From JAIWNK01 sp964453115 (GTDB lineage: Bacteria; Chloroflexota; Anaerolineae; Anaerolineales; Anaerolineaceae): a DNA stretch of 64,000 bases. The notes under the pieces were generated by a model, which made no database searches, was not told the origin of the DNA, and was given only the letters and a program-made list of their open reading frames with translations. The translations under genes and the position numbers were made by a program. The first letter of the stretch is position 1, and each line of letters opens with the position of its first letter. Positions 50,568 to 57,798 of this stretch are shown one piece after another. Location of the stretch: positions 124,001 to 188,000 of the forward strand of contig CAYVRT010000001.1 of NCBI GenBank assembly GCA_964453115.1, written 5' to 3'.

Positions 50568-52019
50568 ATGTTGTTGGAGCGAATGGAAACTGTTTTGCAG
50601 GTGGGGTGTGGTCTGCGTCGAGATGCGCCGGTATTGGTGGGTGTTTCGGGTGGGCCGGATAGTTTGTGTTTGCTGGATTTGCTGGTGCAATTGGGCTATA
50701 TGGTGGTGGTAGTGCATGTTGATCATGGCTTACGAGCTGAGGCGCTAGATGAAGCTGAGCGGGTGCGCCGGGTGGCGCAGGCATATGGGGTGCCATTTCG
50801 GCTGGAGCGTTTTGATGTGCGCAAGATGGCGGAGCTGGAGCGGCTTTCGATTGAGGAGGCAGCGCGTCAGGTGCGTTATCGCTCTTTGTTTGGGCAGGCA
50901 CGTTTGGAGGGGGCGCAGGCTGTTGCAGTTGGACATACGGCAGATGATCAGGTGGAGACGGTGCTGATGCATTTGTTGCGCGGGGCAGGGGTGGAAGGGT
51001 TGAGCGGCATGTCACTTTCTAGCTTCAATGATGGCTGGGCGGCCGGGTTGCCGCTTGTGCGCCCGTTGCTGGGCGTTTGGCGTGCGGAGGTGGAGGCCTA
51101 TTGCGCACAACGCGGACTAGAGCCAGTCCAGGATGCTAGCAACCTGCAACGTGATTTTTATCGTAACCGGCTGCGGCACGACTTGCTGCCGCTGTTGATG
51201 AATTATAACCCTCAGGTGCGGCAGGTGCTTTGGCGAATGGCCCGGGTTTTGGAGGGAGATGCTGAGTTGCTGCAACAGGTGACAGAGGCTGCCTGGAGGC
51301 AATGGCTGGTTGAGGAGACGATTGGACGAGTGGTGTTGCGTAGCGGGGTGGGCGAAGTAGGCCGTCCTTTGTTGCGCCGTTTGCTGCGTCGTGCCATTTC
51401 GCGCCTGCGGCCAGCGCTGCGCGATGTGGATTTTGAGACAGTTGAGCGGGCAATTGAGTTTATCTGTTCGTCGAGCCGTTCCCGGCGGATTGAGTTGGCG
51501 GGGGGGCTGCAATTGACGTTGGAGATGGGGCAGTTTGTGTTGCTGGATGCGGGAATGAATGACCTGGGCAACTGGCCTCAGGTGGAGGTGGAATGCGTTT
51601 TGCCTGTGCCGGGCGAGCTTGTTCTGGCAAATGGTTGGCGCATGATTGCGGAATTGGGGGCTGTGGATGAATGGCTGCCGACGCCTTTTGAAGCCTGGTT
51701 GGATGAGGATGAACTTTGCCTTCCATTGACAGTGCGCAGACGACGCCCTGGGGATCGGTTTCAGCCCTTGGGGATGGAAACTGGAACGCAGAAAGTATCC
51801 GATTTTATGGTCAATGTACGCATACCGCGCCGCGCTCGGGCGGGCTGGCCATTGGTATGTTGTGATGGAGTGGTGGCATGGGTGCCAGGATACCGCCCCG
51901 GGCATGGTTTTCGGCTGAGGGGTGCGACCCGCTCAGCCGTACATTTGAAGGTTTTACCCCCAGAGCCCAATCAGGCCGAGAGTGGAACTTGTTCTGCCAG
52001 TCGCCGTAATTTGAGCTGA
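50568..52019 (+). CDS. tilS: tRNA(Ile)-lysidine synthase
   Basis: Modifies C34 of tRNA-Ile(CAU) to lysidine with ATP and lysine, which is essential for AUA decoding. 483 aa. PP-loop SGGPDSLCLLDLL near residue 27, HVDHGLRAEA, GHTADDQVETVLMHLLRG, and the lysine-binding region RPLLGVWRAEVEAYC are present. Later parts hold the TilS substrate-binding domains (RRRRPGDRFQPLGM and GWPLVCCDG). The last 49 nt overlap the convergent recombinase-like gene. Probably translated from a leaderless transcript. Confidence 0.95.
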   Translation: MLLERMETVLQVGCGLRRDAPVLVGVSGGPDSLCLLDLLVQLGYMVVVVHVDHGLRAEALDEAERVRRVAQAYGVPFRLERFDVRKMAELERLSIEEAARQVRYRSLFGQARLEGAQAVAVGHTADDQVETVLMHLLRGAGVEGLSGMSLSSFNDGWAAGLPLVRPLLGVWRAEVEAYCAQRGLEPVQDASNLQRDFYRNRLRHDLLPLLMNYNPQVRQVLWRMARVLEGDAELLQQVTEAAWRQWLVEETIGRVVLRSGVGEVGRPLLRRLLRRAISRLRPALRDVDFETVERAIEFICSSSRSRRIELAGGLQLTLEMGQFVLLDAGMNDLGNWPQVEVECVLPVPGELVLANGWRMIAELGAVDEWLPTPFEAWLDEDELCLPLTVRRRRPGDRFQPLGMETGTQKVSDFMVNVRIPRRARAGWPLVCCDGVVAWVPGYRPGHGFRLRGATRSAVHLKVLPPEPNQAESGTCSASRRNLS

Positions 52020-52903
52020 ACTTCGCGCCATTGGATGGCTGAGATGCCCAATTTTTGACGCAGGGTTTCTTTTTCCATCCCGGCGAGCCAATCGTTCAGG
52101 GCGCATGTCCAGCGGCACATATCAAAAGAGACGTGTTTGCTCAGTCCAGCAGCCAGGCTGAGATCTTCCAGGATGTATTCGAGGCGGCGCGGTGACCAGG
52201 GAAAGACCTGCTCGTTGGGCGTGTATTGCGTTTGATAGGTTTGATAGAAGTCAGCCCATTCGGCGCTAAGGGAGAGATCGCGTTCTTTGTAGCGATTGCG
52301 GCTGTTGATGTAGCGGATGAAGAGCATTGGGCCGTTCGGCGTATTGAGATCGAGGTGATTGATGCGGATGGATAGGCATTCGCTCTTTTTGATGCCGGTT
52401 TGTAAAAGCAAGGTGAGCAAGGTGATAGGCCGGGCATCTGGTTTGGCGGATTGATGAAGGGTGAGAGCGGCCTGTAGGATGGATTCTTGTTCAGGCGCAG
52501 TTAGTACCTGGGGGGTGGGGCTGAGGACGGATTGCTGAAGGAGCTTTTCGGCGGGGTCCGCAGGGATGCGTTTGGCCTGATGCAGCCATCGGAAGAAGGC
52601 CTTGATGGAGGTGATGCGGCGCGCCAGACTTTTGGGGCTGCAAGAGATGCCGCGCCCATTCTGGAGCCAATGTAGGAAATTGTTCAGGTCACGGGTGGCA
52701 ATGCTGCCAATGGATAGGTCGGGCGGCAGAAAGTTGACCAGCAGGCTTAAGTCACCAAGAAAGGCTTTGATGGTGTGAGGGGAACGGCCCTGATCTTTGA
52801 GGTAGGCTTCCCAACCTTGCAATGCGGCGGGGAGAAGAGTTTGGGGCGTGATGTGAGCGCTAAATGATTCCATGAGCATTTGTTCCGGGTTTTTATTTCG
52901 CAT
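51971..52903 (-). CDS. Tyrosine recombinase-like protein with lost catalytic residues
   Basis: 310 aa with the XerC/D fold: SAM-like N-terminal domain (about 26-115: GRSPHTIKAFLGDLSLLVNFL) and C-terminal catalytic-type domain. By alignment in my head to Xer proteins, Arg I is K172 (TGIKKSE), Lys-beta K206 may remain, the HxxR histidine is D261 (DMCR, Arg R264 kept), the third-box His is I287 (LGIS), and the nucleophile Tyr is Q296. It should not cut DNA and may be a DNA-binding factor. Start ATG 52903 is chosen because TTGACT-17-TACACT ends 6 nt before it; an in-frame start at 52969 lies inside the LCP gene. Confidence 0.75.
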   Translation of the reverse strand: MRNKNPEQMLMESFSAHITPQTLLPAALQGWEAYLKDQGRSPHTIKAFLGDLSLLVNFLPPDLSIGSIATRDLNNFLHWLQNGRGISCSPKSLARRITSIKAFFRWLHQAKRIPADPAEKLLQQSVLSPTPQVLTAPEQESILQAALTLHQSAKPDARPITLLTLLLQTGIKKSECLSIRINHLDLNTPNGPMLFIRYINSRNRYKERDLSLSAEWADFYQTYQTQYTPNEQVFPWSPRRLEYILEDLSLAAGLSKHVSFDMCRWTCALNDWLAGMEKETLRQKLGISAIQWREVQLKLRRLAEQVPLSA

Positions 52904-52909
52904 AGTCTT

Positions 52910-52938
52910 AGTGTAATCGGGTTGGAAAAAAAAGTCAA
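52910..52938 (-). promoter_or_regulatory. Leaderless promoter of the recombinase-like gene
   Basis: On the - strand TTGACT (52938-52933), 17-nt spacer, TACACT (52915-52910), then 6 nt to the ATG at 52903. It lies just downstream of the LCP stop codon. Confidence 0.7.
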
Positions 52939-52941
52939 ATT

Positions 52942-53943
52942 TTAGGGGCTGCCATGCATTGTTTGCCATAGCAGGCCTTGAATGGCCTCATAATTGGGGA
53001 TGAGTACCGATGCGCCGCTATCGGGCAGTGTGTATGGGTAGGCTTCGGCGGGGGTGATGGTGTAGCGGCGTAGGCGGGCGGGTTCGTTGTAGATTTGTGA
53101 GGCTACCTGTAACAGAGGGAGGATTTGTTCAAGGCTTAAATTGGTATCTACGCTGCTACGGTAGGCCTGATACAACTCTGGTGCTCGCTGAATGGCGTTG
53201 ATGCTCATCAGGGAACGGAAGAGGCCGAGCAGCACTTCCTGTGCGCGGCGTCCGCGATCAAAGTCGCTGGTGCTGTAACGCGAACGGACGTACCAGAGGG
53301 CCGTTTGCCCGTCCAGGTGAACGGGACCGGCCAGAATGGTGCAATAGCCGCCAATAGCCTGGGGCAGGTGACATTGATCGGTGAGTGTTTGTGCTGCCTG
53401 GATGTCAATCCCGCCCAGGCTATCCACAATGCTGACAAAGCCCTGAAAATTGGTCAGGATGTAAAAACTGGGCCGAACGCCGAAGTTGTATTCAAAGGTG
53501 TCGGCCATGAGCGAGAAGCCGCCAAATTCCATCGCTGTATTGATGCGGTTTTCGCCCCAGCCAGGCAAGGTGACATACAGGTCGCGCGGAAAGGATACCA
53601 TGCCGGCGTTGCCCTGGTCGAGATTGATGGAAATGAAAAGGATGACATCTGTGCGAAAGTCGGCGCTTTGGCGTTGGTCGGAGCCAAGGATGAGGAGGTT
53701 GACAATTCGGTCGGCCTGGGATGGGGTAGTTGGGGTGGGGGTGATGCTGGGGATAGCCGTCTCGATGCTGAGCGGTGGGGTGGGTGATGGTTGTGCGGGG
53801 ACAAAGGCTGTCGGCGTGGTTGTGGGGTTGGCGGGTTGGGTGGCCCATTGAATGGGTTGTGGACCGGTGTTTACGTGAGCTGGCAGATTGCAGGCAAGCA
53901 TGCTGAGCAATAGAAACAATAAGGCGAGGTGAATTTTCTTCAT
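52942..53943 (-). CDS. LytR-CpsA-Psr (LCP) family lipoprotein
   Basis: 333 aa. LCP enzymes join wall polymers or polysaccharides to peptidoglycan from lipid carriers. The N-terminal hydrophobic segment ends in a lipobox-like SMLAC (Cys near residue 18), so the protein is probably lipidated by Lgt rather than a plain TM anchor. A Thr/Pro-rich spacer reaches to about residue 78. The LCP domain has LLILGSDQR, FRTDVILFISIN, SFPRDLYVTLPG, the later GGIDI and YVRSRYSTSDFDRGRRAQEVL with conserved Arg/Asp. ATG at 53943 is preferred to the TTG two codons upstream. Confidence 0.9.
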   Translation of the reverse strand: MKKIHLALLFLLLSMLACNLPAHVNTGPQPIQWATQPANPTTTPTAFVPAQPSPTPPLSIETAIPSITPTPTTPSQADRIVNLLILGSDQRQSADFRTDVILFISINLDQGNAGMVSFPRDLYVTLPGWGENRINTAMEFGGFSLMADTFEYNFGVRPSFYILTNFQGFVSIVDSLGGIDIQAAQTLTDQCHLPQAIGGYCTILAGPVHLDGQTALWYVRSRYSTSDFDRGRRAQEVLLGLFRSLMSINAIQRAPELYQAYRSSVDTNLSLEQILPLLQVASQIYNEPARLRRYTITPAEAYPYTLPDSGASVLIPNYEAIQGLLWQTMHGSP

Positions 53944-53950
53944 GATCAAA

Positions 53951-54784
53951 TCAGGGGGTGGCCGTTGGTTCTGGTGTGGATGTTAAAGTTGGCTCTGGGG
54001 TGAGGGTGATTGTGGGGGTGCTGGTTGGCGTGTCGGTTGCAGTTATGCTTGGGGTAGGACTGTCAGCCGTTGTCGGCGTGGTTGTTGGTGGGGTGGTGGA
54101 TGTGGCGGGTGGGGTGAAACTGGCCGGAATGGGTTGGGTGGGGGTGTTGGCAGGTCGGGTGGCCGTGCGGGTGGGTAGGTTGGGAACATAGAGGGGTTGT
54201 CCGGCGTAGATGAAGGTGCCGCTCAGGCAGTTGGCCCGTTGCAGTTGATAGACGCTGACGCCAAATTCAAGGCTGAGACCAAATAAGGTCTGTCCTGGCT
54301 GGACGGTGTACAGGATCCAACCGAAGGGCGGGCCACAGGGCTGCTGGGTGTAGGTGGGTATGGGGAGCGGGGTTGCGCTGGGAGGTAGGATTGGTTCTGG
54401 CAGGAAGAGGAAGGTGCCGGGCAATAAGGTCTCGCTTACCAGACAGTTGGCGTTTAGAATTTGTTCGGCAGTCAGGTTGCGGGACAGGGCAAGATTGGTC
54501 AGGGTGTCGTCGGGTTGAATCAGATAGCTGACCCATCCGGCCGGCGGTGGGCAGGTGGTGGGGGGGGGAGCAATGTAGTAGGGGGTGTTGGTTGGTGTTG
54601 CTGCGCCGATGAGTTGTGTTTGTTGGGGAAGTGGTGTGAGATTAGGGGGGGGCAGCGTGGGTTGTGGCTGTGGATAGGCTGTGAACTGTCCTTCGGTGAG
54701 GGTAAGTGAAAGAGCGCCGAGGACAATCAGGGTGGATGTCAGGGCGATTAGAAAGCCGATAGAGAGGGTGCGCAGGGCTTTCAC
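53951..54784 (-). CDS. Exported LysM protein with Thr/Pro-rich tail
   Basis: 277 aa. Signal/anchor at about 8-31. A Pro-rich spacer is followed by two LysM peptidoglycan-binding units: about 84-130 (YLIQPDDTLTNLALSRNLTAEQILNANCL in pieces) and about 156-203 (YTVQPGQTLFGLSLEFGVSVYQLQRANCL in pieces), each with a paired cysteine. From about 205 to the end only Thr/Pro/Ser low-complexity sequence remains. No catalytic domain. It lies between the histidine kinase and the LCP gene, which supports a cell-wall role. Confidence 0.86.
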   Translation of the reverse strand: MKALRTLSIGFLIALTSTLIVLGALSLTLTEGQFTAYPQPQPTLPPPNLTPLPQQTQLIGAATPTNTPYYIAPPPTTCPPPAGWVSYLIQPDDTLTNLALSRNLTAEQILNANCLVSETLLPGTFLFLPEPILPPSATPLPIPTYTQQPCGPPFGWILYTVQPGQTLFGLSLEFGVSVYQLQRANCLSGTFIYAGQPLYVPNLPTRTATRPANTPTQPIPASFTPPATSTTPPTTTPTTADSPTPSITATDTPTSTPTITLTPEPTLTSTPEPTATP

Positions 54785-54789
54785 AGCTT

Positions 54790-57123
54790 TTATTTGGGGT
54801 GAATGGGCAGCAGAACGCTAAAGGTTGAGGAAATGCCATAGTCGCTTTCAACCCAAATGCGCCCACCATGTGCTTCGATGAGGGTTTTTGCAATTGAGAG
54901 CCCAACACCATTATCCCCCACGCCCTGGATGACCGGGTTATCGGCACGATAGCGCCGAGAGAAGACGCGCGTTAACTCGTCGGGCGAAATGCCGCCGCCG
55001 CTATCGGTGACTTGAAACAGCAGGTAGGGTTGCCCATCATTTGCAGATACTTTAACGCTGAGGCGGATGTTGCCCTCGACTGGGGTAACAGTGCCTGCAT
55101 TTTGGAGCAGATAGACCATGACTTGCTGCAATGCTTCCTGGTCAGCATACATGTTGGGCATTTCGTCTGGCAGGTCTACCCGCAGGTTAATGCCTTTTTC
55201 GCGCAGTTTGCTGCTGGTTTCGTTGATGGCCTGATCAATAATTTCATTCAGGTCAATGGTTTCAGGCATCAGGTCAATGGTTGGGGTCTGACGGGTGGTG
55301 TATTGTAGCAGGTCTTCAAGCAGGGAACGCATGCGCTCGGTGGAATTTTTGATGCGTTCAAGGAATTTGCGCTGTAGTGCGCCTAAAATACCAACCGATT
55401 CGCCAAGGAGAAGTTCGGAATAACCGAGGATGGATGAGAGGGGCTGACGGAGTTCCTGGACGATTGAGGCAATAACTTCGCGGTCTTCATTGGTCAGGGC
55501 ACCAGACGATTCAACCTGGCGCTGCAAATTCAGAATTTTGATGTTGGCCTCGGCAAGCAGGTTTTGGAGATGGGCAACCTGCCCCAGCGTGAGACGCAGT
55601 TCTTCTTCCATTTGCAGGCTTTCGGCGCTGTTACTGGCGCGCTGCTGAGATTCTTCCAGGTTGGCGCGCAAGTGCTGGTTTTCGGCCTCAAGCTGTTCAA
55701 GGGTGTGTTGCGTTTCTTGCTGTACGGCAAGTAGCGATTCAAATTCGGCAATTGGTCGCATGCGCTGAGCTGCTTTTTCGGCGCGTTGCAAGGTTTCTTG
55801 CAGGGTGTGTTGTTCTTTGAGGGTACGAGCCAGTTTTTCTTCTAGTTGACGGATTTCATCTGTCAGGCTTTGGGTTGTGACCTGCGAAGTTCCACCGTTG
55901 AGTGCGCGTTGGATGATGTGTCCAATTGCGTCAGCGCTGGAGGTGAGGAAGGTTTGGTCTTCTGTGTTCCAGGCGCGGTTTGAGTAGGGCGAAAGAAGCA
56001 GAACAGCTCCCCAGGGTTGCTCTTTGATGAGGATGGGGGTGCAGAGGAGGGGGCCAGGTTCACGCAGGCCGAGTGAATTGGTGAGTGCTTGCAGATCGGA
56101 GGGAATGTTGTTTGCGGAGGGAATGATGCGCATGGGCTTGCCGCGTTGCAAGGCATTGGCCAGGGTGGGCAGGTTGCGTTGTTCAAGAGTTGTACCGGGC
56201 AGAGGCTCTTCGCGGATCAGGTCATATCCACATTGGATGATGATTTGTCCAAATGGGTCGGGGGCGGAGACGATCAGGCATAAGTCGGCCAGCATGGTTT
56301 GCGAAATGGCATGGGCAAGTGCTGGGCCTAGTTGTTCTGGGGTAGATTGATTGGCGAGTGCCAGCCAGGCCTGGACGGTGCGCGGTTCAGCGCTGATTCG
56401 TTTGCGGGTTGGTTCGATGATGGCTAGTTCGCTGGATGGGGGTGGGGTGGCAGAATGAACGGGGAGTTGAATGTGCTGCACAAGAGTTGTCAGGAGGGGA
56501 AAGCTGCATAATTGCGCCAGACGAATGTATCCGGCCAGGCTTTGATCAGGTGCGGCAAACAACCAATGGGCAAGGATGCCGGAGCCGTTGAGGAGCAGAA
56601 AGGCCAGGCCAATGCCCCATGTGGGTGGCCGATGAATGGCGAGGAAGACGATGCCGATTAGGACGATGAGCAAGGAAGCTGCTTGCCATGCACTATCGAA
56701 CCAGGAACTGTTGAAGGCCAGTGAGGGGGTTTGAGCAGGCCATACGTTGAGAGTGAGCAGAAAGGCGATCAGTGTTACCAGACTGCCAATGAGGACGCCG
56801 ATGGTGGCAGTAGCTTTTGGGCGTGGGAAGGCCCACAGCCAGATGAGCCAGAGGAGTGAGAGCAAGTTGATGGCGCGTTCGAGGGGTGGGAGCAAGGTGA
56901 GTGGATTGAGGATGCCCTGCCAGGAGAAAGCCGCAGCAAGGAAGAGCAATACCTGGGCCAAGAGTAGCACGCCAAGCCCAAGCGAGGTGCTTTGGCCTTT
57001 GACGGGGTGTAAAAGACTGAATTGCAGTGCCGACATGATGGCGAATGCCAGCACCAGGTGATACACCAGGCTACCAGGAGGGAGGGTAATGAGGCCGAGG
57101 ATTTGTGAGAGAAGCGATTCCAT
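54790..57123 (-). CDS. Membrane GAF histidine kinase-like protein lacking the phosphoacceptor His
   Basis: 777 aa. About seven or eight hydrophobic helices in residues 15-240, then a GAF domain (about 265-415), a long coiled coil (about 425-545), a HisKA-like dimer region and a HATPase_c. The H-box reads IVQELRQPLSS: the normal His is Gln556 (codon CAG at 55456-55458). The ATPase motifs stay recognisable (LLQNAG, DSGGGISP, GVGLSIAKTLIEAHGG), so it may bind ATP but cannot autophosphorylate at that site. It may act as a scaffold or a partner kinase. TATAAT at 57148-57153 with a TGn extension. Confidence 0.85.
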   Translation of the reverse strand: MESLLSQILGLITLPPGSLVYHLVLAFAIMSALQFSLLHPVKGQSTSLGLGVLLLAQVLLFLAAAFSWQGILNPLTLLPPLERAINLLSLLWLIWLWAFPRPKATATIGVLIGSLVTLIAFLLTLNVWPAQTPSLAFNSSWFDSAWQAASLLIVLIGIVFLAIHRPPTWGIGLAFLLLNGSGILAHWLFAAPDQSLAGYIRLAQLCSFPLLTTLVQHIQLPVHSATPPPSSELAIIEPTRKRISAEPRTVQAWLALANQSTPEQLGPALAHAISQTMLADLCLIVSAPDPFGQIIIQCGYDLIREEPLPGTTLEQRNLPTLANALQRGKPMRIIPSANNIPSDLQALTNSLGLREPGPLLCTPILIKEQPWGAVLLLSPYSNRAWNTEDQTFLTSSADAIGHIIQRALNGGTSQVTTQSLTDEIRQLEEKLARTLKEQHTLQETLQRAEKAAQRMRPIAEFESLLAVQQETQHTLEQLEAENQHLRANLEESQQRASNSAESLQMEEELRLTLGQVAHLQNLLAEANIKILNLQRQVESSGALTNEDREVIASIVQELRQPLSSILGYSELLLGESVGILGALQRKFLERIKNSTERMRSLLEDLLQYTTRQTPTIDLMPETIDLNEIIDQAINETSSKLREKGINLRVDLPDEMPNMYADQEALQQVMVYLLQNAGTVTPVEGNIRLSVKVSANDGQPYLLFQVTDSGGGISPDELTRVFSRRYRADNPVIQGVGDNGVGLSIAKTLIEAHGGRIWVESDYGISSTFSVLLPIHPK

Positions 57124-57147
57124 GCTGAAATCCTATTTGTTATAGAA

Positions 57148-57153
57148 ATTATA
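57148..57153 (-). promoter_or_regulatory. Extended -10 of the kinase-LysM-LCP operon
   Basis: On the - strand TGCTATAAT: a TGn-extended -10 (hexamer at 57153-57148) about 24 nt before the ATG at 57123. No good -35 seen, as is usual for this class. Confidence 0.5.
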
Positions 57154-57198
57154 GCATACTTGATGGGAGCGGCTCGAATCTTTTTGGAGGCAAAAAGG

Positions 57199-57226
57199 TT
57201 GACAAATGACGAATACGCGGTAAAAT
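57199..57226 (+). promoter_or_regulatory. tRNA-Leu promoter
   Basis: TTGACA (57199-57204), 16-nt spacer, TAAAAT (57221-57226), about 17 nt before the tRNA 5' end. Confidence 0.8.
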
Positions 57227-57243
57227 GAGCGCTGTTCCGATAT

Positions 57244-57327
<84 letters not shown>

Positions 57328-57330
57328 CAC

Positions 57331-57360
57331 ATCCCCTACAAACACTGTAGGGGATTTTTG
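57331..57360 (+). terminator. Terminator after tRNA-Leu
   Basis: ATCCCCTACA (57331-57340), 5-nt loop, TGTAGGGGAT (57346-57355), then TTTTG TTTG. A 10-bp perfect stem with T-run. Confidence 0.92.
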
Positions 57361-57410
57361 TTTGGCGAGTTTGCTTGTAAGCGAGGCGGAATGGGTGTAA
57401 TATTAATGGT

Positions 57411-57788
57411 ATGAAGATTTTTCCTGTGCGTTGGAAACATGTTGTGACGGTGGTTCTCATTGTGGTGGCGGCTTTCCTGGTGGTGGATTTGAATTCCCGA
57501 TTGGTAGCCCTGAACCGTTTGAGCGGGCAGCGAGATGAGATGCGAGCCGAGGTGGTGGGGCTGCAAGCGACGGCAACTGCACTATCAGAACAGATTGCAT
57601 ATGCAACTTCACAGGCGGCAGTTGACCAGTGGGCGCGCGAGGAAGGCCATATGACGATGCCAGGTGATGTGCTGATAATTCCCATTCCTCCTCCTGGTGC
57701 AACTTCTGTGCCAGTTTTTGTGCCTACGGTGGCCTCGCGCGCTGTGGAAAACTGGGAAATTTGGTGGGCTTTGTTTGCAGGAGAGTGA
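57411..57788 (+). CDS. FtsB/DivIC-like septum formation protein
   Basis: 125 aa, bitopic membrane protein. TM helix at about 8-26, then a coiled coil (SRLVALNRLSGQRDEMRAEVVGLQA in pieces) and the DivIC-type end VDQWAREEGHMTMPGDVLI, where relatives show AREexGMvxPGE. The last 35 residues are Pro-rich and unlike other members. It probably joins the FtsL/FtsQ complex in cell division. No Shine-Dalgarno is visible and -10-like TGTAAT lies at 57396-57401, so the leader is very short. Confidence 0.8.
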   Translation: MKIFPVRWKHVVTVVLIVVAAFLVVDLNSRLVALNRLSGQRDEMRAEVVGLQATATALSEQIAYATSQAAVDQWAREEGHMTMPGDVLIIPIPPPGATSVPVFVPTVASRAVENWEIWWALFAGE

Positions 57789-57798
57789 AAGGTGGGTG

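Noticed and set aside
51971..52903. Integrase of a mobile element or integron
   Set aside because: Catalytic residues are lost, no att repeats, cargo or transposase lie nearby, and the flanks are housekeeping genes.
52906..52969. Upstream in-frame start of the recombinase-like gene
   Set aside because: The extra residues come from inside the LCP gene and promoter; a clear -35/-10 pair lies 6 nt before the ATG at 52903.
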